DNA of 64,000 nt, from NCBI RefSeq assembly GCF_030547185.1, contig NZ_JAUOQR010000004.1, positions 1-64,000 of the forward strand. The letters run 5' to 3'. Positions 1 to 10,262 of the stretch are shown piece by piece. Made by a program: the position numbers and the translations under genes. Source of the stretch: Neptuniibacter sp. 1_MG-2023 (lineage in GTDB: Bacteria > Pseudomonadota > Gammaproteobacteria > Pseudomonadales > Balneatricaceae). Under the pieces are notes generated by a model that was not told the origin of the DNA, did not search any database, and worked only from the letters and a program-made list of their open reading frames with translations. Within the stretch, counting starts at the first letter, position 1. Each line of letters opens with the position of its first letter.

Positions 1-28
1 GTTGGTTCAAATCCAGCCCCCGCTACCA
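1..28 (+). tRNA. 3' end of a tRNA (truncated by window start)
   Basis: Bases 1-17 form a T-arm: a 5-bp stem, the loop TTCAAAT and the returning stem. The 3' half of an acceptor stem (CCCCGCT), discriminator A and an encoded CCA at 26-28 follow. The missing 5' acceptor strand would read about AGCGGGG. The isotype cannot be read because the anticodon lies outside the window. Confidence 0.85.
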
Positions 29-36
29 GATTAGAG

Positions 37-72
37 AAAGCCGATTTAGTGAATGCTAAGTCGGCTTTTTTG
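37..72 (+). terminator. Rho-independent terminator after the tRNA
   Basis: An inverted repeat (AAAGCCGATTTAG / CTAAGTCGGCTTT, one G-T pair) with a 6-base loop runs into TTTTTT. It lies 8 bases past the tRNA CCA end and probably ends the tRNA transcript. Confidence 0.8.
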
Positions 73-398
73 CGTCTAGCCTTTGCTTATTTAATGCTTA
101 CTTAATCCTGTTACTCATCATTTGTTACCCCTCTTAACAAATGGCTGAATAAAGTAATATCTTTGCTAATGTTATGACAGTGCATTTTTTTGCATCATTA
201 CCTAACTATATTTTTCGTTTGTTAATTGTGTATTGAGAAAATAATAGAAAGTTGGTTGGGATAAGTGCTTTTTCTCATAAAGCCAGCCTATCCTGTCTAT
301 AGCCATTTCTAAATGGCGTGTAGTGACTAGGTAGTTAATACTAAGTCGCCACTGAGGTATGCAATTAGCCAATCGTTTTTTACGCGGAGAGATTAAAG
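73..398. other. Intergenic region upstream of the hydrolase-OsmC gene
   Basis: AT-rich stretch with no convincing ORF. It should hold the promoter of the gene at 399, but I do not see a clear -35/-10 pair. A GGAGAG ribosome-binding sequence sits just before the ATG at 399. Confidence 0.4.
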
Positions 399-1613
399 AT
401 GAAAACTGAGCGCTTAGAGTTTGTTGGGCATGATGGTTCTACGTTAGCGGCGAGGTTGGATCTACCTGTTGGAAAGCCCGCTGCGTACGCTCTTTTTGCC
501 CATTGTTTTACCTGCTCTAAGGATATACCCGCCGCACGTAGAATTGCTCAGCGTTTAGCATCTCTAGGTATTGCGGTTTTACGTTTTGATTTTACTGGAT
601 TAGGGCATTCAGAGGGTGAATTTGCTAATACAGGGTTTAGCTCAAATGTAGAGGATTTATTGGCAGCGGTTAATTTTTTACGTGAAAAGTATGAAGCACC
701 GCAGTTACTGATTGGTCACTCATTAGGAGGGGCAGCAATACTAACTGCAGCAAAAGGTATACCTGAGGCGAAAGCTGTCGTGACTATTGGTGCTCCTGCT
801 GAGCCTGATCATGTGTTGCATAATTTCAGTCATCATGTGAGTGATATTTGTTCTGAAGGTCAGGCCGAGGTCAGTCTTGGAGGGCGTGCTTTTACTATTA
901 AGCGTTCTTTTGTAGATGATATTTCGGGTACTTCGTTAGAGGAGAGTGTAGGTCATCTTAAAAAAGCCTTGTTGGTTATGCATGCTCCTTTAGACGAAAC
1001 GGTCGATTTAGAAAATGCGGCTAGGTTATTTAAAATGGCCAAGCACCCTAAAAGCTTCGTTACTTTAGATAATGCCGACCATCTGCTTTCACGTCCTGAA
1101 GATGCAGAATATGCTGCTGAATTAATATCTGCATGGGTACAACGTTATATAGATGTGGCTTTATTGCCAAAACTTATGAATGCCCCAGAGGGGGTTACGC
1201 GTGTCAGCGAAGCGGATCCTAGTAGTTTTACCCAAGATATTAGTGTTGAGGGGCATCATCTCATAGCTGATGAGCCTGAAAGTTATGGTGGTAATTATTT
1301 AGGTCCAAGCCCTTACCAATTGGTAGCAGCCGGTTTGGGAGCTTGTACATCTATGACGATTCGAATGTACGCACGACAAAAGAAGATCCCTTTAGATCAT
1401 GTTCAAGTGGATGTGAGTCACAGTAAAATTCATGCACAAGATTGTTCTAGCTGTGAACAAGAGAAGGGGAAGGTCGATCAATTTATGCGTCAAATTACGC
1501 TGACAGGTGATCTGTTGGATGAACAGCGTCAACGATTACTTGAAATTGCTGATCGTTGTCCTGTTCATCGGACATTGGAAGGTAAAATTCACATTATGAC
1601 GGTACTTGTCTGA
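399..1613 (+). CDS. Bifunctional alpha/beta hydrolase / OsmC-family protein
   Basis: Fusion of an N-terminal alpha/beta hydrolase (about residues 1-255) and a C-terminal OsmC/Ohr-like domain (about 270-404). The hydrolase part shows the nucleophile elbow GHSLGG with Ser108 and a late His in the NADH segment near residue 225. The OsmC part has the two conserved cysteines expected of peroxidases, in GLGACTSM and DRCPVHRTLEGK, plus a CSSC insertion that I recall as common in this fusion family. OsmC domains reduce organic hydroperoxides with thiols; the hydrolase substrate is unknown. It is monocistronic, with a GGAGAG ribosome-binding site and a terminator at 1705. Cytoplasmic: no signal peptide. 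Confidence 0.88.
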   Translation: MKTERLEFVGHDGSTLAARLDLPVGKPAAYALFAHCFTCSKDIPAARRIAQRLASLGIAVLRFDFTGLGHSEGEFANTGFSSNVEDLLAAVNFLREKYEAPQLLIGHSLGGAAILTAAKGIPEAKAVVTIGAPAEPDHVLHNFSHHVSDICSEGQAEVSLGGRAFTIKRSFVDDISGTSLEESVGHLKKALLVMHAPLDETVDLENAARLFKMAKHPKSFVTLDNADHLLSRPEDAEYAAELISAWVQRYIDVALLPKLMNAPEGVTRVSEADPSSFTQDISVEGHHLIADEPESYGGNYLGPSPYQLVAAGLGACTSMTIRMYARQKKIPLDHVQVDVSHSKIHAQDCSSCEQEKGKVDQFMRQITLTGDLLDEQRQRLLEIADRCPVHRTLEGKIHIMTVLV

Positions 1614-1704
1614 GGTTAAGGTGGCAGCCGGTTGAAGTTCTGAATTATAAAAGTGATTTCTTGAGCTTTAATGGAACCATCGGTAGAATTTCGGGTCTTC
1701 TTAT

Positions 1705-1738
1705 AAGGCATAAGAAAATAGTTTCTTATGCCTTTTTT
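1705..1738 (+). terminator. Rho-independent terminator
   Basis: A perfect 13-bp stem, AAGGCATAAGAAA against TTTCTTATGCCTT, with a 4-base loop and a T-run. It separates the hydrolase-OsmC gene from cysM. Confidence 0.85.
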
Positions 1739-1761
1739 TATGTTTGATGGGTGATTAATTT

Positions 1762-2655
1762 ATGCAAGCTCAGTTCCCTACCATTGAAGATTATATTGGT
1801 CAGACCCCGTTAGTGCGCTTACAGCGTATTGGTCAAGGTCGGGGTAATGTGATTTTGTGCAAGTTAGAGGGAAATAATCCAGCAGGCTCAGTAAAAGATC
1901 GCCCCGCTTTAAGCATGATTCAGCACGCAGAAACACGCGGACAAATTAAGCCTGGTGATACTTTAATCGAAGCAACATCAGGTAATACAGGTATCGCTTT
2001 AGCCATGGCTGCTGCGATTAAAGGCTATAAGATGAAGCTCATTATGCCGGACAACTCAAGTGCCGAGCGTAAAGCATCAATGACAGCCTATGGAGCAGAG
2101 TTAATCCCAGTCTCGAAAGAGGCGGGGATGGAAGGCGCCAGAGATCTTGCTTTAGCTATGCAAGCAAAAGGTGAAGGGATCGTACTCGATCAGTTTTCCA
2201 ATATGGATAATCCTGAAGCGCATTATCAAGGTACAGGCCCTGAAATTTGGCAGCAAACCCAGGGAAAAATAACTCATTTTGTCAGTGCTATGGGTACTAC
2301 AGGCACGATTATGGGCACATCACGCTTCTTAAAAGAGCAAAATGAAGCGGTTCAAGTGGTTGGTCTTCAGCCTAGTGACGGCGCTCAGATACCCGGTATT
2401 CGACGTTGGCCTCAAGAGTATTTACCTAAAATTTTTGATGAAAGCCGTGTCGACCTTGTGTTGGATATTGATCAAAACGAAGCGGAAGAAACTATGCGTG
2501 CACTAGCGCAGAAGGAAGGGATTTTCTGTGGTGTCTCTTCTGGTGGGTCGGTAGCTGGGGCTTTACGTTTGGCTCAAGAGGTCGAGAACGCGGTGATCGT
2601 CTGTATTATTTGCGATAGAGGTGACCGTTATCTATCCACTGGGGTCTTTAATTAG
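1762..2655 (+). CDS. cysM: Cysteine synthase B (O-acetylserine sulfhydrylase, CysM type)
   Basis: PLP fold-type II enzyme that makes cysteine from O-acetylserine and sulfide; CysM can also use thiosulfate. The PLP lysine is K45 in NPAGSVKDRP. The substrate-binding loop TSGNTG is at 72-77, and SSGGS near residue 258 binds the cofactor phosphate. The 297-residue length and the C-terminal sequence (ICDRGDRYLSTGVF) match CysM rather than the longer CysK. It is a single gene between two terminators and lies just upstream of relA, an arrangement seen in pseudomonads and relatives. Confidence 0.95.
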   Translation: MQAQFPTIEDYIGQTPLVRLQRIGQGRGNVILCKLEGNNPAGSVKDRPALSMIQHAETRGQIKPGDTLIEATSGNTGIALAMAAAIKGYKMKLIMPDNSSAERKASMTAYGAELIPVSKEAGMEGARDLALAMQAKGEGIVLDQFSNMDNPEAHYQGTGPEIWQQTQGKITHFVSAMGTTGTIMGTSRFLKEQNEAVQVVGLQPSDGAQIPGIRRWPQEYLPKIFDESRVDLVLDIDQNEAEETMRALAQKEGIFCGVSSGGSVAGALRLAQEVENAVIVCIICDRGDRYLSTGVFN

Positions 2656-2681
2656 TTTCCTCAGATAACGTATGTAACTTT

Positions 2682-2705
2682 AAAAGCCCTTAGGGGCTTT
2701 TTTTA
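2682..2705 (+). terminator. Rho-independent terminator of cysM
   Basis: A GC-rich stem, AAAGCCC / GGGGCTTT, with loop TTA or similar, followed by a run of seven Ts. It lies about 25 bases past the cysM stop. Confidence 0.85.
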
Positions 2706-2925
2706 TAAGGCTGATTTATCTGGGTATAAATCGTGCTTGCTGTTTGTTTTTGATAGAGCGAGGGGAAACAGATTCGCGATTTTATCTTATAAAGAATAGA
2801 ATGGCCGACCACAGGATAAGGGTTGAATAACAGGGAAGAGCCCATATTTTCTTGTCTAATAAGAATAATAATAAAAGATGCGGCTTAATTTTTGGGAGTA
2901 GCAGTTTTTATGGCGCAGGTTCATC

Positions 2926-5190
2926 ATGGTTAAAGTTCGCCAAGATCAACCCATTAGAGATGATGGGTCCGTTGATATAGAGTTATGGTTAGAACACCTT
3001 CAAGATTTAACAGATATTGATGACATCGATGCCGTTCGTCGTGCCTGTGAAATGGCCAAAAAGGCACAGAAAAGTACCGATGAAGTAGAAGATGTTTGGG
3101 CTGAAAACACGGAAGGTTGCTTTCGAACCGGTCTGGAGATGGCACAAATTCTTGCTGATCTTCATCAGGATCAAGAATCTCTGATTGCTGCAATTCTCTA
3201 TCGTGCCGTTCGTGAACGTAAGCTTCCTATGGAACGTGTACGTAAACAGTTTGGTAAGCCTATAGCCCAGTTGATTATGGGCGTCCTGCAGATGGCGGCG
3301 ATTGGCAGTCGTAAGAATCCTCGTATTGATGACAATGTTTTGGGTAGTGACACAACCCAAATGGATAATCTGCGTAAAATGCTTGTGGCAATGATTGATG
3401 ATGTGCGTGTTGCCCTCATTAAAATTGCAGAGCGTACTTGTGCTATTCGAGGAGTTAAAAATGGCTCTCGTCGGAAGCGTTATTTAGTTGCGCGCGAAGT
3501 TTTTGATATCTATGCCCCTCTCGCTCATCGTTTAGGCATAGGTCATATTAAATGGGAGCTGGAAGACCTTTCTTTTCGCTACCTAAAGCCCAATGACTAT
3601 AAACATATTGCGAATTTGTTAGATGAGAAGCGTCTTGATCGTCAAGATTATATCGACCAAATTGTTGTTCGTTTAGAAAGTGAGCTTGAAAACGCCAATA
3701 TCGACGGTGAAGTTAACGGTCGAGCTAAGCATATTTATAGTATTTGGCGGAAGATGCAGCGTAAAAACATTGAATTCAGCCAAGTCTATGATGTTCGGGC
3801 TGTTCGTATTTTGGTGCCAGAAAGTCGTGATTGCTATGCAGCGCTTGGGATTGTGCATAGTTTATGGCGCAATATACCCCATGAGTTTGACGATTATATC
3901 GCATCCCCTAAACCGAACGGTTATCGCTCATTGCATACAGCGGTGTTTGGTTTAGATGGAAAAGTCTTAGAAATTCAGATCCGTACCTTTGATATGCACG
4001 AAGAAGCCGAGCTTGGCGTATGTGCGCACCACCTTTATAAAGGGACGGACACTAAATCCAACAGCGATGCCTACGAAGACAAGATCGCGTGGTTGCGTCA
4101 AGTACTTGAATGGCATGATGATCTTGGCGAAAGTGAAGGCTTTGGCGAGATGCTACGCGGCGATGTTGTGCAAGACCGCTTATATATATTTACACCGGAT
4201 GGCCATGTAATCGATATGCCTAAAGGGGCGACACCAATCGATTTTGCTTACCGTGTACATACTGAGATTGGCCACCGTTGTCGTGGCGCTAAAATTAATG
4301 GCCGTATAGTGCCATTGAATAGGCGTTTACATACGGGCGATCAAGTTGAAATCATGACCGGTAGTGAAGAACGCCCGCGCCGTGATTGGTTAAATATGAA
4401 TTTAGGCTTTGTTACGACGCCTCGTGCACGGGCTAAAGTTGCGCATTGGTTTAAGTTTCAAGCAAAAGAGCAGAATGCCGATGCTGGCCGCGCAATGGTG
4501 GTTAAAGAGTTTAAGCGTCTGGCGATTGATCTGGAAGAATTAAACTTTTCTAAGATTTGTGAACAGGTCAACTACAAAAATATCGAAGATATGTATGCGG
4601 CCTTAGGCGCCGGTGATCTTAGACTTTCTCAAATTATCAATTCCGCACAAAGTCAGATTCTGTCTGATGAAGCAGATGAGCAGTTAGATCTTGCATTACC
4701 TGTTCTCCATGAAGCCGAAATAAGACCCGAAGGGTTGAAGGTTCGTGGTGTCGGTAACTTATTATCGACTATGGCGAGCTGCTGTAAGCCGGTTCTCGGT
4801 GATCAAATTGCCGGCTATATTACACAAGGGCGTGGAATATCTGTCCACAGAGAAGATTGTAGTAATTTTATCCAGCTACAAGAGAAAGAGCCGGAAAGAA
4901 TTATTGAAGTTGATTGGGGTGAGTCGGGCGAAACAACATACCCTGTTGATATTTTCATTGAAGCCTTTGACCGCCCAGGTCTATTGCGTGATGTTATGCT
5001 GATTATGGCGGCTGAAAATGTAAATATCGTTGCTGCTAATACGCTCTCTGATAAGCATGAAAACATTGCTCGATTGACGTTAACTGTGGAGATCTCCAGC
5101 TTAGATCTGTTGGGACGTGTGATGGATAAAGTGAATCAAGTTTCCAATGTTATGGAAGTTCATCGTCAGCGTAGTGGTGTTATTCGTTAA
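2926..5190 (+). CDS. relA: GTP pyrophosphokinase (ppGpp synthetase I)
   Basis: Ribosome-associated (p)ppGpp synthetase of the stringent response. Domains in order: degenerate hydrolase-like domain (about 30-200), synthetase domain (about 230-400), TGS (about 410-475), helical and zinc-finger region with the CC pair near residue 613, and a C-terminal ACT domain (about 680-750). The synthetase carries EFDD in HEFDDYIASPK, the acidic variant that marks RelA rather than bifunctional SpoT, and the N-terminal domain lacks the intact HD metal site. The start (MVKVRQ) matches the usual RelA N terminus. The gene is followed after 36 bp by mazG, which lies downstream of relA in many gammaproteobacteria. 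Confidence 0.96.
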   Translation: MVKVRQDQPIRDDGSVDIELWLEHLQDLTDIDDIDAVRRACEMAKKAQKSTDEVEDVWAENTEGCFRTGLEMAQILADLHQDQESLIAAILYRAVRERKLPMERVRKQFGKPIAQLIMGVLQMAAIGSRKNPRIDDNVLGSDTTQMDNLRKMLVAMIDDVRVALIKIAERTCAIRGVKNGSRRKRYLVAREVFDIYAPLAHRLGIGHIKWELEDLSFRYLKPNDYKHIANLLDEKRLDRQDYIDQIVVRLESELENANIDGEVNGRAKHIYSIWRKMQRKNIEFSQVYDVRAVRILVPESRDCYAALGIVHSLWRNIPHEFDDYIASPKPNGYRSLHTAVFGLDGKVLEIQIRTFDMHEEAELGVCAHHLYKGTDTKSNSDAYEDKIAWLRQVLEWHDDLGESEGFGEMLRGDVVQDRLYIFTPDGHVIDMPKGATPIDFAYRVHTEIGHRCRGAKINGRIVPLNRRLHTGDQVEIMTGSEERPRRDWLNMNLGFVTTPRARAKVAHWFKFQAKEQNADAGRAMVVKEFKRLAIDLEELNFSKICEQVNYKNIEDMYAALGAGDLRLSQIINSAQSQILSDEADEQLDLALPVLHEAEIRPEGLKVRGVGNLLSTMASCCKPVLGDQIAGYITQGRGISVHREDCSNFIQLQEKEPERIIEVDWGESGETTYPVDIFIEAFDRPGLLRDVMLIMAAENVNIVAANTLSDKHENIARLTLTVEISSLDLLGRVMDKVNQVSNVMEVHRQRSGVIR

Positions 5191-5226
5191 TTACATTTCA
5201 CATAGTGTGATATGAGGCCGTTGGTA

Positions 5227-6048
5227 ATGCAGCAAACTTATACAATTGATGATCTGACTTACCTTATGTCCCGCTTGCGGGATCCTGAGCATGGCTGCCC
5301 TTGGGATCTTAAACAGGATTTCGCCTCTATTGTTCCCCATACGCTTGAAGAAGCTTATGAAGTGGCTGATGCAATTGAGCGTAAAGATTGGACTCATCTA
5401 AACGATGAGCTAGGCGACCTACTGTTTCAGGTGATCTTTTATGCTCAGTTAGGGGATGAAGCTGAACGCTTTGATTTCTCCACCATTGTTTCTAATCTTG
5501 TGACTAAGCTGGTTCGTCGTCATCCGCATGTTTTTCCTGATGGTACATTGCATTCTCCCCCTGCTGAGCGAGCATTGACTGACAACGAGATTAAGCAAAA
5601 CTGGGAGAGAATCAAACAACAGGAAAGGGATGGTAAAGAAGATCTTGGTGTGAGCCGTGTGCTGGATGATATTCCTAAAGCATTACCGGGATTAAGTCGT
5701 GCTGTTAAATTACAAAAACGTGCCTCTCAAGTAGGTTTTGATTGGAATGATGCAGAGTTAGTACTAGATAAGATCGAAGAGGAGTTGGCGGAGTTACGCG
5801 AAGCTATCCAATCGGGTAATCAGGCTGCAGTAGCGGATGAAATGGGTGATGTTATTTTTGCCCAAGTTAATTTAGCGCGACATTTAGGTGTTAATCCCGA
5901 AGATGCTGTTCGTGGTACTAATCAGAAGTTTGAGCGTCGCTTTGGTTTTGTAGAAGATCGGGTACGTGAATCAGGCAAAGGGTGGTCAGACTTCTCGTTA
6001 AATGAACTCGATCAATTTTGGGGTCAAGCTAAAGCAAAAGGATTGTAA
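5227..6048 (+). CDS. mazG: Nucleoside triphosphate pyrophosphohydrolase MazG
   Basis: Hydrolyses (d)NTPs to NMPs and pyrophosphate and is known to dampen ppGpp effects in E. coli. Two tandem MazG helical domains are visible. The first has GCPWD and EEAYEVADAI near its N terminus. The second, after about residue 150, has EEELAELREAI and DEMGDVIFAQVN. I chose the ATG at 5227 because a GAGG sequence lies about 10 bases upstream and the protein then begins like known MazG. An ATG five codons earlier (5212) is in frame but has no ribosome-binding sequence. Probably co-transcribed with relA and with the small membrane protein that follows. Confidence 0.94.
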   Translation: MQQTYTIDDLTYLMSRLRDPEHGCPWDLKQDFASIVPHTLEEAYEVADAIERKDWTHLNDELGDLLFQVIFYAQLGDEAERFDFSTIVSNLVTKLVRRHPHVFPDGTLHSPPAERALTDNEIKQNWERIKQQERDGKEDLGVSRVLDDIPKALPGLSRAVKLQKRASQVGFDWNDAELVLDKIEEELAELREAIQSGNQAAVADEMGDVIFAQVNLARHLGVNPEDAVRGTNQKFERRFGFVEDRVRESGKGWSDFSLNELDQFWGQAKAKGL

Positions 6049-6051
6049 AAG

Positions 6052-6432
6052 GTGACGCCGTTTCAGTGGTTTCTTATCGCTTTCGTTATCATTCTAAGTT
6101 TAGGCTATTGGAACTGGCAGAAAACGGATCAGCAGCTTAAACAGCTCCAAGCTACGGGTTTTACTATTAGTGAAGATCTCAAGGGCTCGCCACGACTTCT
6201 ATTAGATCTTAAGCGCCGTGAAATTGCGGTGGTTGGGCCAACAAATTATGAAATTATTTCCCTATCTGCGCTAGAAAAATTAGAGGTTATCTACGATAGT
6301 GGAACGGAAGTTGACCAAAACTACCGACTCGCACTTTATCGTACTGGGGATAAGCAACCTTATAAAGAGATCGCTTATTCTGATGAGTGGATGGCAGAGA
6401 AGCAGCTTAAAAAAATCCATTCGTTTTTATGA
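6052..6432 (+). CDS. Small single-pass membrane protein of unknown function
   Basis: 126 residues starting at a GTG three bases after the mazG stop, so probably translated from the relA-mazG transcript. Residues 4-20 form one hydrophobic segment (FQWFLIAFVIILSLGYW). The rest is soluble and charged, with no motif I recognise, and is predicted to lie in the cytoplasm because a Lys/Asp-rich stretch follows the helix. I cannot assign a function. Tight spacing behind mazG is the only clue to its role. Confidence 0.75.
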   Translation: MTPFQWFLIAFVIILSLGYWNWQKTDQQLKQLQATGFTISEDLKGSPRLLLDLKRREIAVVGPTNYEIISLSALEKLEVIYDSGTEVDQNYRLALYRTGDKQPYKEIAYSDEWMAEKQLKKIHSFL

Positions 6433-6576
6433 TCGATTAGCATTACCTCTCCCTATTTATCTATGGTATTTCTTCTGTTGTATGAGACTAATCACCTGAA
6501 AAGCCAGTGTTTTTATTCTTTTTAATGGGGTAGCATCGAGTTAATCAGATGCTAATTTCTGCGTCAGGAGGGGTAT

Positions 6577-9189
6577 ATGACCGATCTGCACGAAGCTTTA
6601 CGTGATGATGTTCGAATGTTAGGTGCTAGCTTAGGTGACACAATCAAGGCTCACTTAGGTGACGAGTTATTTGAAAAAATAGAAACAGTACGCCAATTGG
6701 CAAAGGCCGGACGAAACACCGCTGAGCCTGAACATGAGAAGCTACTGCACGCGTTAAAAGGTTTGAGCGAAGATGATGTGCTTCCCTTATCACGTGCATT
6801 TACTCAGTTTTTGAATTTAGCCAATATTGCAGAAGAACACCATCGAGTACGTCGCCATCTAGAAGAAACCGATGTGTGTACACCCGATTCCCTATGTACT
6901 TTATTTGCTCAACTGCGCCAGAAAGGCTTTTCGCCGCAGAACATTACTGATGCCTTCAGTAAAATGCAGATTGATTTAGTACTCACGGCTCATCCAACAG
7001 AAGTAAACCGTCGAACCTTGATCCAGAAATATGATGATATTACTGAATGCCTACGGCGTTTGGATCGTGGTGATGAAGGTGCGCAACATCGTCTTGATGA
7101 GCTTATACGCCAGATCTGGCATACCGATGAGATCCGAAAACAGCGGCCTACACCGGTTGATGAAGCTAAATGGGGTTTTGCTGTTATAGAAAACTCCCTT
7201 TGGACTGCTGTACCTAAATTCTTGCGCCGTTTAGATTCTCAGCTGAATGAAACATTAGGTGAAAACCTACCGCTAGATTGCTCACCTATTCGTTTTGCAT
7301 CATGGATGGGGGGAGATCGTGATGGAAACCCAAATGTTACGGCGAAAGTAACGGAAGAGGTTCTGCTCTTATCCCGCTGGATGGCCGCAGATCTTTATCT
7401 TAATGATATAGATATGTTACGTGCCGAACTTTCTATGTATCAAGCGAATAAAGAGCTACGTAATCGAGTTGGTGATTGCGCAGAACCTTACCGTAAGTTA
7501 TTGGGTGATGTGCGGGAAAAACTCTCTGCTACTAAAAACTGGGTGGCTAGGCAGCTTAACGGTAATAGGGAAGAGGCCTGTGATATTTTTGTCCGTGAAG
7601 AGGAGTTATTGGAGCCTCTCATGTTGTGCTATCGCTCGCTACAAGAATGTGGAATGGGGGTAATAGCCGAAAGTGCTCTAGAAGATATTATCCGCCGCAT
7701 CGCCTGTTTTGGTTTAACTCTGGTGAAACTCGATATTCGTCAGAGCTCAGATCGCCATGCCCAAGTGTTTGAAGAACTCTCGCAGTTTTATGGTTTAGGT
7801 TCATACAATGGTTGGAGTGAAGAGGGGCGTCAGAACTTCCTGTTAAAAGAGTTACAGAGCCGTCGTCCACTATTTCCTAAAGACTGGGTGCCTTCTGCAG
7901 AGGTGCAAGAGGTTATTGATACTTGCCAAGTCGTTGCTCAAGCCGAGCCAAATGCACTCGGGTCTTATGTCATCTCTATGGCCAGTACACCTTCTGATGT
8001 ACTGGCGGTTATCCTATTGCTACGGGAAATGGGGATAGGTCATAACATGCGGGTTGTACCGCTCTTTGAAACCTTAGATGACTTAGAGAGTGCACGAGAC
8101 TGCATTGATGCTCTGTTGAAGGTGGATTGGTATAAGGCCTATACGGAAGGCCATCAAGAGGTGATGATCGGTTATTCTGATTCATCAAAAGACGCTGGGC
8201 AGCTGGCCGCCGCATGGGGGCAGTTTCAGGCGCAAGAGGCTTTAACTCAATTATGTAAAGATCATGGTGTTCATTTAACGCTGTTTCATGGTCGAGGTGG
8301 TACGGTTGGTCGCGGTGGTGGTCCAAGTCATACGGCAATATTGGCACAGCCGCCGGGTTCTGTTGATCATAGCCTGCGTTTAACTGAGCAGGGAGAGATG
8401 ATCCGCTTTAAATACGGTATGCCTGATCTAGCTGTGCGTAACTTAGAGTTATGCACAGGGGCTGTACTTGAAGCAACCTTAGATCCAGCTCCAGGCCCAG
8501 AAGAATCTTGGCGCGTACAGATGGAGAGCATGGCGAAAAAAGGGCTAACGGATTATCGTGCGATTGTTCGTGAAGATCCTAGTTTTGTGCCTTATTTCCG
8601 TGCTGCAACGCCGGAACAGGAGCTAGCTAAGCTTCCCTTAGGGTCAAGACCGGCTAAGCGTCGCCAAGATGGCGGGGTGGAAAGTTTACGAGCGATCCCT
8701 TGGATCTTTGCTTGGACGCAAATTCGTCTTATGCTGCCTGCGTGGTTGGGCAGTGATACCGCTTTAGCTGAAGCGCTTAACGACGGGAGTAGTGGCAGTT
8801 TGGTCAAACAGATGTATCAGCAGTGGCCATTCTTTCGGTCCACTATAGATATGCTTGAAATGGTATTAGCCAAGAGCGATACCAATATTACGGCTTACTA
8901 CGATAAACGCTTAGTCTCCCAAGAGCTGTGTACATTAGGTTCTAGCTTACGTAGCCGTTTATTGAATATAGTTGCCTTGATTAACGCAATCAAAGAACAG
9001 GATAGCCTGCTCCAAGGTAATCCGGTTATTCGGCAATCTATCGATGTTAGGAACCCTTATATAGATCCATTACACTTTTTGCAGGCTGAGTTGCTGAATC
9101 GAGATCGTAATCAGCCGGATCAGCGTCTAGAGCAAGCATTAATGGTGACAATGGCAGGTATTTCAGCGGGGATGCGAAATACCGGCTAA
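6577..9189 (+). CDS. ppc: Phosphoenolpyruvate carboxylase
   Basis: Carboxylates PEP to oxaloacetate to refill the TCA cycle. At 870 residues it is close to the E. coli length. Catalytic signatures are visible: TAHPTEVNRR with His139, the GYSDSSKDAG loop near 530, and the mobile glycine-rich FHGRGGTVGRGGGP segment near 570. The C terminus ends in MRNTG, the conserved tail that contributes to the aspartate/malate site. A strong ribosome-binding site (CAGGAGGGG) precedes the ATG. It is a single transcription unit between mazG and adk. Confidence 0.97.
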   Translation: MTDLHEALRDDVRMLGASLGDTIKAHLGDELFEKIETVRQLAKAGRNTAEPEHEKLLHALKGLSEDDVLPLSRAFTQFLNLANIAEEHHRVRRHLEETDVCTPDSLCTLFAQLRQKGFSPQNITDAFSKMQIDLVLTAHPTEVNRRTLIQKYDDITECLRRLDRGDEGAQHRLDELIRQIWHTDEIRKQRPTPVDEAKWGFAVIENSLWTAVPKFLRRLDSQLNETLGENLPLDCSPIRFASWMGGDRDGNPNVTAKVTEEVLLLSRWMAADLYLNDIDMLRAELSMYQANKELRNRVGDCAEPYRKLLGDVREKLSATKNWVARQLNGNREEACDIFVREEELLEPLMLCYRSLQECGMGVIAESALEDIIRRIACFGLTLVKLDIRQSSDRHAQVFEELSQFYGLGSYNGWSEEGRQNFLLKELQSRRPLFPKDWVPSAEVQEVIDTCQVVAQAEPNALGSYVISMASTPSDVLAVILLLREMGIGHNMRVVPLFETLDDLESARDCIDALLKVDWYKAYTEGHQEVMIGYSDSSKDAGQLAAAWGQFQAQEALTQLCKDHGVHLTLFHGRGGTVGRGGGPSHTAILAQPPGSVDHSLRLTEQGEMIRFKYGMPDLAVRNLELCTGAVLEATLDPAPGPEESWRVQMESMAKKGLTDYRAIVREDPSFVPYFRAATPEQELAKLPLGSRPAKRRQDGGVESLRAIPWIFAWTQIRLMLPAWLGSDTALAEALNDGSSGSLVKQMYQQWPFFRSTIDMLEMVLAKSDTNITAYYDKRLVSQELCTLGSSLRSRLLNIVALINAIKEQDSLLQGNPVIRQSIDVRNPYIDPLHFLQAELLNRDRNQPDQRLEQALMVTMAGISAGMRNTG

Positions 9190-9249
9190 TAAGGTAGAGT
9201 AGTCGGCCCTACTTATTTAGGTTGGGTTGACTATCTGTTTGTTTTTTAA

Positions 9250-9262
9250 AATGATTGTCATT
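9250..9262. promoter_or_regulatory. Possible Fur-like half-palindrome
   Basis: AATGATTGTCATT has perfect AATGA/TCATT arms, and by my alignment matches 11 of 13 bases of the core Fur consensus. It lies upstream of adk and, further on, hemH. A match this short can arise by chance in AT-rich DNA. Confidence 0.2.
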
Positions 9263-9318
9263 GTTTTTTGTACTGATTGATTAATTTTTCCGGACTTTAG
9301 TTTAGGGTTGGTAGTGCT

Positions 9319-9339
9319 AATGTCGAATTGTTCGACATT
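9319..9339. promoter_or_regulatory. Perfect inverted repeat upstream of adk (candidate operator)
   Basis: AATGTCGAA-TTG-TTCGACATT: two perfect 9-base arms with a 3-base spacer, about 130 bases before the adk start. No T-run follows, so a protein-binding site is more likely than a terminator. The cognate regulator is unknown. Confidence 0.45.
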
Positions 9340-9424
9340 TGTAGCGTGGTATTGTCCGCAGTCAGCGTTTATTTGTAGCAAAGAATTTCTTGTTTTCGAT
9401 AGCTTATATAGGTCGGGAACATAA

Positions 9425-10129
<705 letters not shown>

Positions 10130-10151
10130 CCCTCAAATCTTTAGTCATTTA

Positions 10152-10182
10152 AAAGCCGTACCTGAAAGGGTGCGGTTTTTTT
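10152..10182 (+). terminator. Rho-independent terminator of adk
   Basis: A hairpin around CCGTACC / GGGTGCGG with loop TGAAA, followed by a T-run, starts about 25 bases past the adk stop. Confidence 0.75.
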
Positions 10183-10262
10183 ATGCCCAAATGATCGTTT
10201 TAATAGGCTTTTACGTATAGTTTGGGGATAATAATCGGCCAAAGTAGAAGGAATATCGTTGA

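Noticed and set aside
9250-9262. Fur-box-like sequence upstream of adk
   Set aside because: Not reported as a finding because the match is short and the region AT-rich; listed as a low-confidence site only.
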